Shown: positions 37,904 through 46,724 of the stretch, piece by piece | How positions within the stretch are numbered: position 1 is the stretch's first letter | How the letters are laid out: each line of letters opens with the position of its first letter | DNA from: Vibrio cidicii | GTDB lineage: Bacteria; Pseudomonadota; Gammaproteobacteria; Enterobacterales; Vibrionaceae | Direction of reading: 5' to 3' | NCBI RefSeq assembly: GCF_009763805.1 | Contig: NZ_CP046803.1 | Coordinates: forward strand, 930,001-994,000 | Length of the DNA: 64,000 bases | The notes under the pieces: generated by a model | The model's database searches: none | Told to the model about the DNA's origin: nothing | What the model saw: only the letters and a program-made list of their open reading frames with translations | Translations under genes and position numbers: made by a program

Positions 37904-39700
37904 TTATTCTTGTGTCGGCAAGAGACGTGGGAGACGGATGGTAAAACGCATGCCCTGCGGCGAGCGCGCTTGTACCTCAAGCGAGCCTTGATAGCTCTCG
38001 ATGATACGCCGGGAAATGGTTAAACCCAGCCCTAATCCTTCAGGCTTGGTGGTATAAAAAGGGTCAAACAAGTGAGCGAGTTTTTGTGTCTCTACGCCCG
38101 GTCCGTTGTCCGCAACACTGAGTTGGCACCAATCACTATCATGGTGACTCTGGACAACGATTTGTGCGTCGGCCTGCCCATCCATCGCTTGTGCGGCGTT
38201 ATGGATAAGATTGATCAGCACCTGTTCGAGCTCGACATGGTGAATGTTGGCGGCGAGTGGGGTCAAAATGGGCTCGACTTTGAGGGTGACGCCTGATTTG
38301 ATCAGTTTATTGCTTAAAATTCGCGTGGCATTGTGCACCGAATCGTGCAGATTGGCGCAATAGCGCCGATCATCGGTGGTGGATTTACGGGTAAATACTT
38401 TCAGGCGCGCAATCACCTCATGGATGGTTTGATTGAGCTCCAGCATCTGTTCAAGGTTGCCTTTAACCAGCTCAATTTTGTCCATCGCCAGCAGCTTTTG
38501 GCTGTTTTCAGTGTAAGTACGTAGCGCCGCAAGCGGTTGGTTAATTTCATGATTGATGCTGGCCGAGAGCTCACCAAGCAGCGCCAATTTTGCCGCTTGC
38601 GTTAGTTCTTGTTGTGTCTGTTTGAGCTCTTGCTGGCTTTTTTCATACTGAATGATGGTTTGCTGCAATTGGCTATTCGCTTGGCTGAGTACTTCGGTGC
38701 GCTGAGTCACTTTCTGTTCAAGATCGGCATTGAGCCTGGCGAGCTGCTGCTTATTAGTTAGGGTTTGACGCCAAGCAAAGGCGATCAGGGTAATTAAACC
38801 GAAAATCAATAAGAAGATGGTGTCGGCTTGTAGCGCAGCGAGAATACGTTGCTGATGCGGTGCGAGCGTGACCACACGAAAACCGTTTTCGTTGCTGGCC
38901 GAAATGAACACTTGGTAGCGTGCCGCCATCAAGGCGGCCGCTTCAGGACCGAGATGCAGCGGCAGTTGAATATCGGGGTGCACTGCAGGCGCTTGCAGGC
39001 CATATTGCTGATTTTGCACGATTTGCGCGATACGTTGCTCATCAATCGGTGCGAGGGCTGTGTAGCGCCAACGCGGATGATTGCTCAGAAACGCCACTTG
39101 GTTCTCATCCAACACCATGATGTCTGCCCGCTCTGGCTCGATGGTCTCTTCAAGCGCTTCCAAACTCACTTTCACGGTAATTACGCCAAGAATGTCACCG
39201 GCGTGCCAAATCGGCGCAGAGTAAAAATAGCCGCGTTTGTTGGAGCGAATACCTAAAGCAACGTAGCGGGCGATCTCGCCCTGAATGGCGGTCATAAAGT
39301 AAGGACGAAAAGAGAAGTTTTCACCGACAAAGGTGTCGTCTTGTTGGTAGTTACTCGACCCCAGCACCAAACCGTTTCGATCGTGCAGATAGATGGTATC
39401 GGCCAAGGTCTGCTGTGACCAATCGGCTAGCAAGCGATTGAGTGTGCTTTGATCGCCTTGCTCCGTGAGGTAGGCCGCTAGGCGAGGATCGTGGCTGAGC
39501 AGCTTGGGGATCTGTTCAAATTTCGCCAGCTCCGAGGCGATCTGCTGGGTGGCTCTTTCCGAGTAGTTCTTCAGAGTGTTAGCCCATTTTTTCTCCAGAT
39601 ACTGCGAGGCAGAAAAATGGGTGACCAAAAGGCCGGCAACACCAAGTAGGCTAGCGAGTAAGACAAAGCGACGCAGCGATGGACGATTAGAAACGGACAC
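37904..39700 (-). CDS. DctB-like sensor histidine kinase
   Basis: A 598-residue membrane kinase. A membrane helix (12-30) is followed by a double-Cache periplasmic sensor (about 40-280; LGSSNYQQDDTFVGENFSFRPYF and GYFYSAPIW are typical). A second helix (about 290-310) leads to a coiled coil, then the phospho-acceptor in GELSASINHEINQPLAALRT and ATPase boxes NLIHNAAQAM and VADNGPGV. In this family the sensor binds C4-dicarboxylates. Its regulator follows after 3 bases. No dicarboxylate transporter is adjacent. Confidence 0.88.
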   Translation of the reverse strand: MSVSNRPSLRRFVLLASLLGVAGLLVTHFSASQYLEKKWANTLKNYSERATQQIASELAKFEQIPKLLSHDPRLAAYLTEQGDQSTLNRLLADWSQQTLADTIYLHDRNGLVLGSSNYQQDDTFVGENFSFRPYFMTAIQGEIARYVALGIRSNKRGYFYSAPIWHAGDILGVITVKVSLEALEETIEPERADIMVLDENQVAFLSNHPRWRYTALAPIDEQRIAQIVQNQQYGLQAPAVHPDIQLPLHLGPEAAALMAARYQVFISASNENGFRVVTLAPHQQRILAALQADTIFLLIFGLITLIAFAWRQTLTNKQQLARLNADLEQKVTQRTEVLSQANSQLQQTIIQYEKSQQELKQTQQELTQAAKLALLGELSASINHEINQPLAALRTYTENSQKLLAMDKIELVKGNLEQMLELNQTIHEVIARLKVFTRKSTTDDRRYCANLHDSVHNATRILSNKLIKSGVTLKVEPILTPLAANIHHVELEQVLINLIHNAAQAMDGQADAQIVVQSHHDSDWCQLSVADNGPGVETQKLAHLFDPFYTTKPEGLGLGLTISRRIIESYQGSLEVQARSPQGMRFTIRLPRLLPTQE

Positions 39701-39878
39701 TGGAAACCCAAGCCACAGCGAAGATGAAAGAAGGTTTACTTTAACTGCGAGCGCGCCAAAGATAAACCGACATGCCGCAACAACGCGAAACCGATCTTAG
39801 TTTTACAAACGGCCATCAAACCTTGAGTTTGTTTGAGTTCGGGCGCACAATCGGCAAAAAAATAGTGAAGGAGTAGAG

Positions 39879-40514
39879 ATGGAACTTGCTGATATTCGCC
39901 GTGAATACACCAAAGGTGGTTTACGCCGCAAAGATTTGAAAGAAAATCCGATTGACCAGTTTAATCTTTGGCTGGAGCAGGCGATTCGTGCCAACTTAAG
40001 CGATCCCACTGCGATGACAGTGGCTACAGTTGATGAAAATGGCATGCCTTTTCAACGAATCGTACTGTTGAAAAGTGTCGATGAAAATGGCTTTGTCTTT
40101 TACACCAATTTAGGCAGCCGCAAAGCGCAGCATTTAGAGCACAACAGCAAAATCAGTCTGCATTTTCCCTGGCATCCACTCGAGCGACAAGTGCACATTA
40201 CCGGTACGGCGGAGAAGTTGACGGCGATGGAAAACCTGAAATATTTCACCTCGCGACCCAAAGAGAGCCAACTGGCGGCGATTGCCAGCCGTCAGAGTAG
40301 CCGAATTTCAGCGCGTGGTGTGTTGGAAGGGAAGTTCCTTGAGCTAAAACAGAAGTTCGCTAACGGTGATATTCCTGTGCCCAGCTTCTGGGGCGGTTTT
40401 CGTGTTAAGCCGCAAAGCGTGGAGTTTTGGCAAGGGGGCGAGCATCGTCTGCACGATCGCTTCCTGTTTAGCCAAACTGAAGGCGAGTGGCAAATCGATC
40501 GTCTCGCTCCTTAA
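39879..40514 (+). CDS. pdxH: Pyridoxamine 5'-phosphate oxidase PdxH
   Basis: A 211-residue FMN enzyme, normal family length. It oxidises pyridoxine or pyridoxamine phosphate to pyridoxal phosphate. FMN and substrate motifs are present: [56 protein letters not shown] and the C-terminal [12 protein letters not shown] segment. The ATG follows AAGGAG. It is monocistronic and converges on the regulator to its right with only 22 bases between them. Confidence 0.97.
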   Translation: MELADIRREYTKGGLRRKDLKENPIDQFNLWLEQAIRANLSDPTAMTVATVDENGMPFQRIVLLKSVDENGFVFYTNLGSRKAQHLEHNSKISLHFPWHPLERQVHITGTAEKLTAMENLKYFTSRPKESQLAAIASRQSSRISARGVLEGKFLELKQKFANGDIPVPSFWGGFRVKPQSVEFWQGGEHRLHDRFLFSQTEGEWQIDRLAP

Positions 40515-40536
40515 CGCTTTTTTCTGGCGACCGACG

Positions 40537-41259
40537 TCACAGTTGGTCGCCGTTGAGTACTACCGAAAGCTGCGTTTGCAACAAACTCTCCGGGATCATC
40601 GATCCAAATCCTGCCTCTAACGCTTTATCAATCAGCTGATTTTTACTATTGGCCGCAAATTTCGTGCGCAACCTCGCCACATGCCCTTCAACGGTCTTAA
40701 TGGAAATGCCCATAATTTTCGCGATGTACTGTGGCTTGCGGCCGTAAAGCAACAAAAACAGCGTCTCCTGCTCTCGCGCGGTTAAATTCTTCGGTACGCT
40801 GACCGATTCATCGAAGCGAAAATTGCTGCGTGTATCTTGATGCAGCCCCGTAGCGCGGCACACCCAGTAACCCACTTCCAGCACCGCTGTGTCGGTCAGC
40901 TCTTGCCCATAAAAAATAGTGCCTTGTACTTCCCCTTCCGCGTTACGCCAAGGAGATTTAGTGAAGATGTGCGCGTGCCAGTGACCATCAGGATAAGGAT
41001 GAATGTCGAGGATCTTCAGCGTGCGGCCCGTTTCCATCACGTATTTATCTTGACGTTGGAACTCTGCGGCGCATTCAGTGGTTGGGCTGGGCATCTGGAA
41101 ATCGGTGAGGCCAATGCAATCTTCTGCTTTGCGATGGCCGATTAACTGCGCGTAGTGGTGATTGGCGTAACGAAATACGGAGTCTTTATCTTTGCAGCCC
41201 CAACAGCCGGGTAACTGATGAAAAAGAGATTGTTCGACAGAAGTAAATGAAATCGTCAC
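40537..41259 (-). CDS. PAS-LuxR transcriptional regulator
   Basis: A 240-residue cytosolic regulator. The N-terminal PAS domain (about 10-120; CKDKDSVFRYANHHYAQLIG is typical) presumably binds a small ligand or cofactor. The C-terminal LuxR helix-turn-helix has LTAREQETLFLLLYGRKPQYIAK and IKTVEGHVARLRTKF. The overall layout resembles PAS-LuxR regulators of Vibrio respiratory or metabolic genes; target unknown. Confidence 0.87.
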   Translation of the reverse strand: MTISFTSVEQSLFHQLPGCWGCKDKDSVFRYANHHYAQLIGHRKAEDCIGLTDFQMPSPTTECAAEFQRQDKYVMETGRTLKILDIHPYPDGHWHAHIFTKSPWRNAEGEVQGTIFYGQELTDTAVLEVGYWVCRATGLHQDTRSNFRFDESVSVPKNLTAREQETLFLLLYGRKPQYIAKIMGISIKTVEGHVARLRTKFAANSKNQLIDKALEAGFGSMIPESLLQTQLSVVLNGDQL

Positions 41260-41394
41260 GTTGCAACTCGCTTTTACGACACTAGGACAGAATAAATATG
41301 CGCTTGATTGGTGTGCAATCTTTTGGTTGCGCTATATCTTATAAGCAATGTCTCATTTTTGCGAGGATTATCAATAAAGAGCCAAGGTGCAGAT

Positions 41395-41560
41395 AAAAAA
41401 AAGCCAGCCTGAAGACGGGCTGGCAATACAAGATAATCATCTTGTCGACGTGTAGAAGAGGTTCTAAATCACATAGCGAGGGTCTGCTACGGGAATTTAG
41501 AGGTATCGATTGATACCGGGATCTCAGCGTACAGCAGTACCTTGAGTTCCTGAGCGCTAC
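41395..41560 (-). ncRNA. Candidate small RNA on the minus strand
   Basis: Reading leftward, a CAAGAT/ATCTTG hairpin (41429-41444) is followed at once by a GCCAGCC/GGCTGGC hairpin (41403-41424) and eight T's, the 3' end layout of Hfq-type small RNAs. No leftward gene lies upstream to need this terminator. The 5' end and promoter are not defined. Confidence 0.35.
41403..41424 (-). terminator. Intrinsic terminator without an obvious upstream gene
   Basis: Seven-base-pair GCCAGCC/GGCTGGC stem followed on the minus strand by TTTTTTTT. Confidence 0.8.
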
Positions 41561-41671
41561 TGTAGGGGAAATGGTGCATAAGCAAAAGGGGGGAAAACCC
41601 CTATTCATCAATAAGATGGCCCAAAGTGGTTATCCTCGGTTGGTCGTACAGTGACCGTAGGATGACGCTAC

Positions 41672-41699
41672 ATGATCATCGTTCCGGAACAATGATCAT
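41672..41699. promoter_or_regulatory. Inverted pair of RctB-type ATGATCA sites
   Basis: Two copies of CGGAACNATGATCAT face away from each other and share the palindrome GTTCCGGAAC. The same 15-base word occurs in the oriCII control region and at 17216. The site lies 100 bases before putR, so it may bind RctB or another factor. Confidence 0.4.
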
Positions 41700-41800
41700 C
41701 GAAGTTGGCGCATGGATCCTCGCCAATCAAATGAGTGCGGATAGGCAATCGGCCTGTGCTGGGGTATGATTTATTGGTCCTTTTCTCACTAAACTTGATT

Positions 41801-42620
41801 ATGAGCGAACAACCGAAAGTGCAATCTAAGATCACGCCGGAGCAGAGTAAGCCCAGACCCGCAGAGCTGGTGACGTTACCCTCGTATATGGATTGCCATG
41901 ATCATCAGTACACGCAAATTGTCATTGGCCTCAAAGGGCAGGCGGAATTTGAAGTGCGCGGGCGCGGTAACTTGGTTGGCCCCGGGCAGGGATGTGTGGT
42001 GACGGCGTGCTCTGATCATGCTTTCGGTGGGGTGATTGGTCAGTCGGATATTTTGGTGCTCAATATGCCGCTGCCCAGTGGTGATGATCCTCTGATGCTG
42101 CAAAAAATCAATCAGTTGGAGCAATCTCATCTCTACTTTCAGCTAGATGGGCAGATCCAAAAGTTGATCCAGATGTTAGTACGTGAAATGCAGGCCAGTC
42201 CAAATGATCTTCTGCTGAGTCGCGCTTGCAATGATACCGTCATGGCGCTGCTACAGCGCCACATCTCAGCGTTTGAGACGCCGAAAAAAGAGTCTCGCTT
42301 TGATCTCGACGCGATTGATCGTTACATCGAAAGTCATTTGAGCCATAGGATTAGCGTCGCGCAACTGGCGGGGAGCGTTTTTCTCGGCGAGAGTCAGTTC
42401 CATAACTTGTTCAAAGAACAGATGGGCATTACCCCGCATCAGTATGTGTTGGGTAAACGCATCGACATGGCCAAAGAAACTGATCGAAAAAGGCACCCTC
42501 AGCTTAGGGCAAATTGCCGAAATCACCGGGTTTTCCGGACAAAGCACCTTTACCCACTCCTTCACTCGCCTGCAGGGCATTTCTCCTTCTCTCTACAAAA
42601 AGCAAAATAGCGTTAAATAA
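41801..42620 (+). pseudogene. putR: AraC-family regulator PutR, frameshifted
   Basis: About 272 residues when corrected. The N-terminal cupin-like domain (residues 25-100; CHDHQYTQIVIGLKGQAEF) would sense the inducer. The C-terminal double helix-turn-helix includes HRISVAQLAGSVFLGESQFHNLF-type and GQIAEITGFSGQSTFTHSF segments. The second is only visible after removing one base at GAAAC 42476-42480. In V. vulnificus the AraC protein PutR activates putAP with proline; position next to putA supports the name. The start is ATG 41801. Confidence 0.85.
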
Positions 42621-42804
42621 GTTGCATTATGTATTGGTTTATTTTGCTTAATTTCGTGTGATCATGTGTTTGTTTTGTTAAAAAAGCGAGTTTTTAGCAA
42701 AAAGCTCGGAGTTTTTGACAAGTATTCCTCTCAGCCTCAAAATACACTGCCTGCCATATGTATAGCCCCGGAGCGGTTTTCGGGGATGAGATTGAGGAAA
42801 ACGC
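42621..42804 (+). promoter_or_regulatory. putA promoter region
   Basis: The 184-base gap between putR and putA holds AT-rich DNA with a TTGCTTAATTTCG stretch and GTGTGATCATGTGTT near 42656-42670, which resembles half of a CRP site. The putA ATG follows TGAGGAAA. No single promoter is convincing. Confidence 0.35.
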
Positions 42805-45800
42805 ATGTTTACAGCGACAGATGTGTTGAAACCGGAGTTTGTCCAGCAGCCGCTTGATACGCTTTGGTCATTGATCTCCCCATTGTATATGGTGGACGAA
42901 TCTCAATGGCTACAGCAGCTCCTGCCACTGGCGACCCCTTCAGCGGAAGAAAAAGCGGCGATTGCCAAAAGCACCACGCAACTGATAGAAGCGATTCGCG
43001 CTGATAAGAAATCGATCCAATTGATCGATGCCCTTTTGCTGGAGTACAGCTTAGATACTCAGGAAGGGATCTTGTTGATGTGTCTGGCTGAGGCGCTGAT
43101 GCGAATTCCGGACTCGGCCACCGCCGATGCCTTGATCAAAGACAAACTCAGTGTGGCCGATTGGAAATCTCACCTAAAGAACTCGGAGTCGGTGTTCGTC
43201 AACGCCTCCACTTGGGGATTGATGCTGACGGGCAAAGTGATCGGTCTTGCGGATGAAGATACCAGCAGCCCAACGCAAGCGGTGAATCGTTTGGTCAACA
43301 AGCTCTCTGAGCCAGTGATCCGCAAAGCGATGTATCAGGCGATGAAGATCATGGGCCACCAATTTGTCCGTGGTCGCACCATCGAAGAGGCGCAGAAAAA
43401 CGGTCGCCCAATGCGTGATAAAGGCTTCACTTACTCATTTGACATGTTGGGTGAAGCGGCGCTGACCACGGCCGATGCCAATAAATACTTCAAAGATTAC
43501 CTGATGGCGATTGAGTCGGTGGGCCGTGAAAGCTATGGCAACAACACCAGCCCTGCGCCGTCGGTGTCGATCAAGCTTTCTGCGCTGCACCCACGCTATG
43601 AAGTGGCCAACGAAGCACGTGTGATGAGCGAGCTTTATACCACGCTTGAACAGCTGCTTAAGCGTGCGGTTGAATTGGATGTCGCCATCACCATTGATGC
43701 AGAAGAAGCGGATCGCCTAGAACTGTCGCTTAAGCTGTTTGCCAAACTCTACCGCAGCGAAACGGTTAAAGGGTGGGGTAAGTTTGGCCTCGTCGTTCAG
43801 GCGTATTCCAAACGTGCGCTGCCTGTTTTGGTGTGGCTCAACGCACTGGCCAAAGAACAGGGCGATTTGATCCCGCTGCGTTTGGTAAAAGGCGCTTACT
43901 GGGATAGCGAAGTGAAATGGTCGCAGCAGCGCGGCTATGAGAACTATCCAGTCTATACCCGCAAAGAAGCGACCGATGTGGCTTACCTTGCTTGTGCTCG
44001 TTTCCTCTTAAGCGAGAACGTGCGTGGCAACATCTTCCCTCAATTTGCCAGCCACAACGCGCAAACCGTCTCGTCGATTGCCGTGATGGCGCAACACAAA
44101 GATTTTGAGTTCCAACGTCTACATGGCATGGGTGATTCGCTTTACAACCATGTGATGGACAAATATCGTCAGCCCGTGCGCATTTATGCGCCAGTCGGTA
44201 GCCACAAAGATCTGCTGCCCTATTTGGTTCGTCGCTTGCTGGAAAATGGCGCCAACAGCTCGTTTGTACACCGTTTGGTTGACGCACGCTGCCCAATTTC
44301 TGAGCTAACCAAACATCCAGTTGAAGCCTTGACTTCCTTTGCAACCCTCAACAATACCAAGATCCCACTGCCGAGTGCGATTTTCCCAGAGCGTAAAAAC
44401 TCCTATGGCGTGAACGTCGATATTGAAAGCGAAGCCAAGCCGTTTGAAGCGCAGGTTGAGTCGTTTTTAGCCAAGCAGTGGATTGCTGGCCCTGTGATCA
44501 ATGGTCAGTCTCTGGCTGAAAGCATGATCAAGGATGGGCAAGCGGAAAGCGTGACCGCACCTTATGATCGTCGCATCGAAGTTGGCAAGATCGCCTTTGC
44601 GTCACTTGATCATGTTTCCGCCGCGATTGAGGGAGCGCAACAAGCGTTTTCCGGTTGGCAAACCACCCCACTGGCGGAGAAAGCACGTTGCTTGGACTCG
44701 CTGGCGGATCTCATGGAAGCCAATCTGGCCGAGCTGGTGGCCCTGTGCCATCAAGAAGCGGGTAAAACGCTCCACGACAGCATCGATGAAGTGCGTGAAG
44801 CGGTCGATTTCTGTCGTTACTACGCCAAGCAAGCGCAAAACCTGCAACCTTTCGAGTTGCAAGGTTTTGATGGCGTGAAGCGCATCGCCAGTCGTGAAGG
44901 CTTGGGGGTGTTTGTTTGTATCAGCCCGTGGAACTTCCCGCTGGCGATCTTCTTAGGGCAAATTTCCGCCGCCTTGGTGGCTGGTAATACCGTTGTCGCT
45001 AAACCCGCTGAGCAAACTAGCCTTATCGCAGCGCGTGCGGTGGAATTAATGCAGCAAGCGGGGTTCCCTGCCGGTGTTATTCAATTGATCCCCGGCCGCG
45101 GCGCGGATATCGGCTCGGCGCTGACGTCTCATCCTGCGATTGCGGGAGTCGCCTTTACCGGTTCGACGGCGACCGCTCAGCGCATCAACGTGACCTTAGC
45201 ACAACGTGAGGCCAAACCCGTGCCATTTATCGCAGAGACGGGTGGGCAGAACGCGATGATCGTCGACAGTACTGCGCTGCCAGAGCAAGTGGTGCGTGAT
45301 GTGATCCGCTCTGCTTTCGCCTCGGCGGGACAGCGCTGCTCGGCGTTGCGCGTGCTGTTTGTGCAACAAGACATCGCTGATCGCGTTATTTCTCTCATCC
45401 AAGGGGCGATGAACGAGCTGAGCGTTGGTCTGCCTTATTTGCACAAAACCGATGTCGGCCCTGTGATCGATAACAAAGCGAAAGAGAAGCTACGTGCGCA
45501 CTTGACACAGATGAGTGCCACGCAGAAGAAAGTGGCGCAATTGACGCTGGATGACGTCTGCCAGCATGGCGATTTTATCGAACCAAGTGCGTTTGAAATT
45601 GAAGGTATCCACGTGCTACAAGAAGAGCAGTTTGGCCCTATTCTGCACATCGTGCGTTTCAAAGCGTCTGAGCTGACGAAAGTGGTTGAGCAGATCAATC
45701 AGACAGGTTTTGGCTTGACCATGGGGATACACAGTCGTAACGAGACCACCTATCGCTGGATAGAGAAACACGCGCGAGTCGGCAACTGCTATATCAACCG

Positions 45801-45936
45801 TGACCAAGTCGGTGCGGTGGTGGGCGTACAACCGTTTGGCGGCCAAGGGTTGTCTGGCACTGGGCCGAAAGCGGGTGGCCCACACTATTTATATCGCTTT
45901 ACCCAGATCCAATTCAAACCAACTGAGAACGCATAA
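42805..45936 (+). CDS. putA: Bifunctional proline dehydrogenase / P5C dehydrogenase PutA
   Basis: A 1043-residue enzyme that oxidises proline to glutamate in two steps. The FAD-dependent proline dehydrogenase barrel spans about 130-480 (SVSIKLSALHPRYE, ITIDAEEADRLELSL, LRLVKGAYWDSEVK). The NAD-dependent aldehyde dehydrogenase spans about 520-1000, with FIAETGGQNAMIVD and catalytic Cys in SAGQRCSALRVL. It lacks the N-terminal ribbon-helix-helix domain of the about 1320-residue enterobacterial PutA, so it should not repress its own operon; regulation falls to PutR. An accessory gene follows 11 bases later. Confidence 0.97.
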   Translation: MFTATDVLKPEFVQQPLDTLWSLISPLYMVDESQWLQQLLPLATPSAEEKAAIAKSTTQLIEAIRADKKSIQLIDALLLEYSLDTQEGILLMCLAEALMRIPDSATADALIKDKLSVADWKSHLKNSESVFVNASTWGLMLTGKVIGLADEDTSSPTQAVNRLVNKLSEPVIRKAMYQAMKIMGHQFVRGRTIEEAQKNGRPMRDKGFTYSFDMLGEAALTTADANKYFKDYLMAIESVGRESYGNNTSPAPSVSIKLSALHPRYEVANEARVMSELYTTLEQLLKRAVELDVAITIDAEEADRLELSLKLFAKLYRSETVKGWGKFGLVVQAYSKRALPVLVWLNALAKEQGDLIPLRLVKGAYWDSEVKWSQQRGYENYPVYTRKEATDVAYLACARFLLSENVRGNIFPQFASHNAQTVSSIAVMAQHKDFEFQRLHGMGDSLYNHVMDKYRQPVRIYAPVGSHKDLLPYLVRRLLENGANSSFVHRLVDARCPISELTKHPVEALTSFATLNNTKIPLPSAIFPERKNSYGVNVDIESEAKPFEAQVESFLAKQWIAGPVINGQSLAESMIKDGQAESVTAPYDRRIEVGKIAFASLDHVSAAIEGAQQAFSGWQTTPLAEKARCLDSLADLMEANLAELVALCHQEAGKTLHDSIDEVREAVDFCRYYAKQAQNLQPFELQGFDGVKRIASREGLGVFVCISPWNFPLAIFLGQISAALVAGNTVVAKPAEQTSLIAARAVELMQQAGFPAGVIQLIPGRGADIGSALTSHPAIAGVAFTGSTATAQRINVTLAQREAKPVPFIAETGGQNAMIVDSTALPEQVVRDVIRSAFASAGQRCSALRVLFVQQDIADRVISLIQGAMNELSVGLPYLHKTDVGPVIDNKAKEKLRAHLTQMSATQKKVAQLTLDDVCQHGDFIEPSAFEIEGIHVLQEEQFGPILHIVRFKASELTKVVEQINQTGFGLTMGIHSRNETTYRWIEKHARVGNCYINRDQVGAVVGVQPFGGQGLSGTGPKAGGPHYLYRFTQIQFKPTENA

Positions 45937-45947
45937 GGAGTCACAAC

Positions 45948-46655
45948 ATGGTTCATCAAGTAACAAGTTTTGCGGATGCATTCTCAGCGTGGGAACAGTG
46001 GAATCTGACCAATTTTGATTACAAATGCGAGCACTTGCTGGCATTTAAAAACGCGCTGGAAGCGAAGCATTCTACGCTGGCGAAAGTGGTGTCGTACCAC
46101 TTGCAACAAGCGGCTTCACTTTTGGCGGAGGCCCATCTTCTGGTTGGGCCAACCGGAGAAACCAACGAGTTGTACACCGCTGGCCGTGGCGTTGCGCTGG
46201 TGATCGTTGAAAATGAGCAAAGCGACCAAGAGGCGTCTCTGTATAGCGCGTTTGCTCTGGTGACCTGTGCGCTGATCGCTGGAAACAGTGTGATTGTGTG
46301 CAGTGATAACCAAATGTTCAATGGCTTGCTCGGCAGTGCCCTTGAACAAACCCCTTTCCCATCAAACCTAGTACAGATGGTGGCTTATGATGCTGCTCAG
46401 CAGTTGATTGAGCGTGATGTACGCAGTGTCGGTTATGTTGGGCATACTTCGGTTGAGCGCGAGCTTAACCTGCAATTGGCTAAACGCAACGGGGCGATCG
46501 TTGGTTTAGTGTCTGCAACGGATCCGGCAACGTTGAACGTAGTAAACGATCCGCATCTCTCGCTGCGCTTTATTACCGAGCGCACGCGTACCATAAATAT
46601 TACCGCTGTGGGTGGTAACGCAACTCTGCTCGAGTTGGGGAACGATACTCACTAA
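45948..46655 (+). CDS. Small aldehyde-dehydrogenase-like protein between putA and putP
   Basis: A 235-residue protein after an AAGGAG site. Segments such as LYSAFALVTCALIAGNSVIVCSDN and VGYVGHTSVERELNLQLAKRN follow the NAD-binding half of an aldehyde dehydrogenase, but the catalytic Cys and Glu regions are missing. It is thus unlikely to be an active dehydrogenase. Its fixed place in the put operon suggests a structural or regulatory partner of PutA, analogous to the non-catalytic C-terminal ALDH-like domain in larger PutA proteins; that link is inference. Confidence 0.7.
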   Translation: MVHQVTSFADAFSAWEQWNLTNFDYKCEHLLAFKNALEAKHSTLAKVVSYHLQQAASLLAEAHLLVGPTGETNELYTAGRGVALVIVENEQSDQEASLYSAFALVTCALIAGNSVIVCSDNQMFNGLLGSALEQTPFPSNLVQMVAYDAAQQLIERDVRSVGYVGHTSVERELNLQLAKRNGAIVGLVSATDPATLNVVNDPHLSLRFITERTRTINITAVGGNATLLELGNDTH

Positions 46656-46724
46656 CCTTTCTCCACTCCCCCAAGCCGTTTGGGGGAATCAGGGAAGGAT
46701 AACTATTCTAATGAGGACTATCTA

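Larger units (their letters stand above)
41260..41800. other. Intergenic region before putR with terminator, hairpins and RctB-like sites
   Basis: A 540-base gap between divergent genes. It holds a strong minus-strand terminator at 41403, a hairpin at 41429, a GGTATC/GATACC hairpin at about 41511 and a pair of inverted ATGATCAT sites at 41672-41699. No convincing protein frame is present; a 90-codon minus frame runs straight through the terminator and has no ribosome-binding site. Confidence 0.5.

Noticed and set aside
41339..41611. 90-codon minus-strand frame before putR
   Set aside because: It runs through a strong terminator hairpin and lacks a ribosome-binding site.
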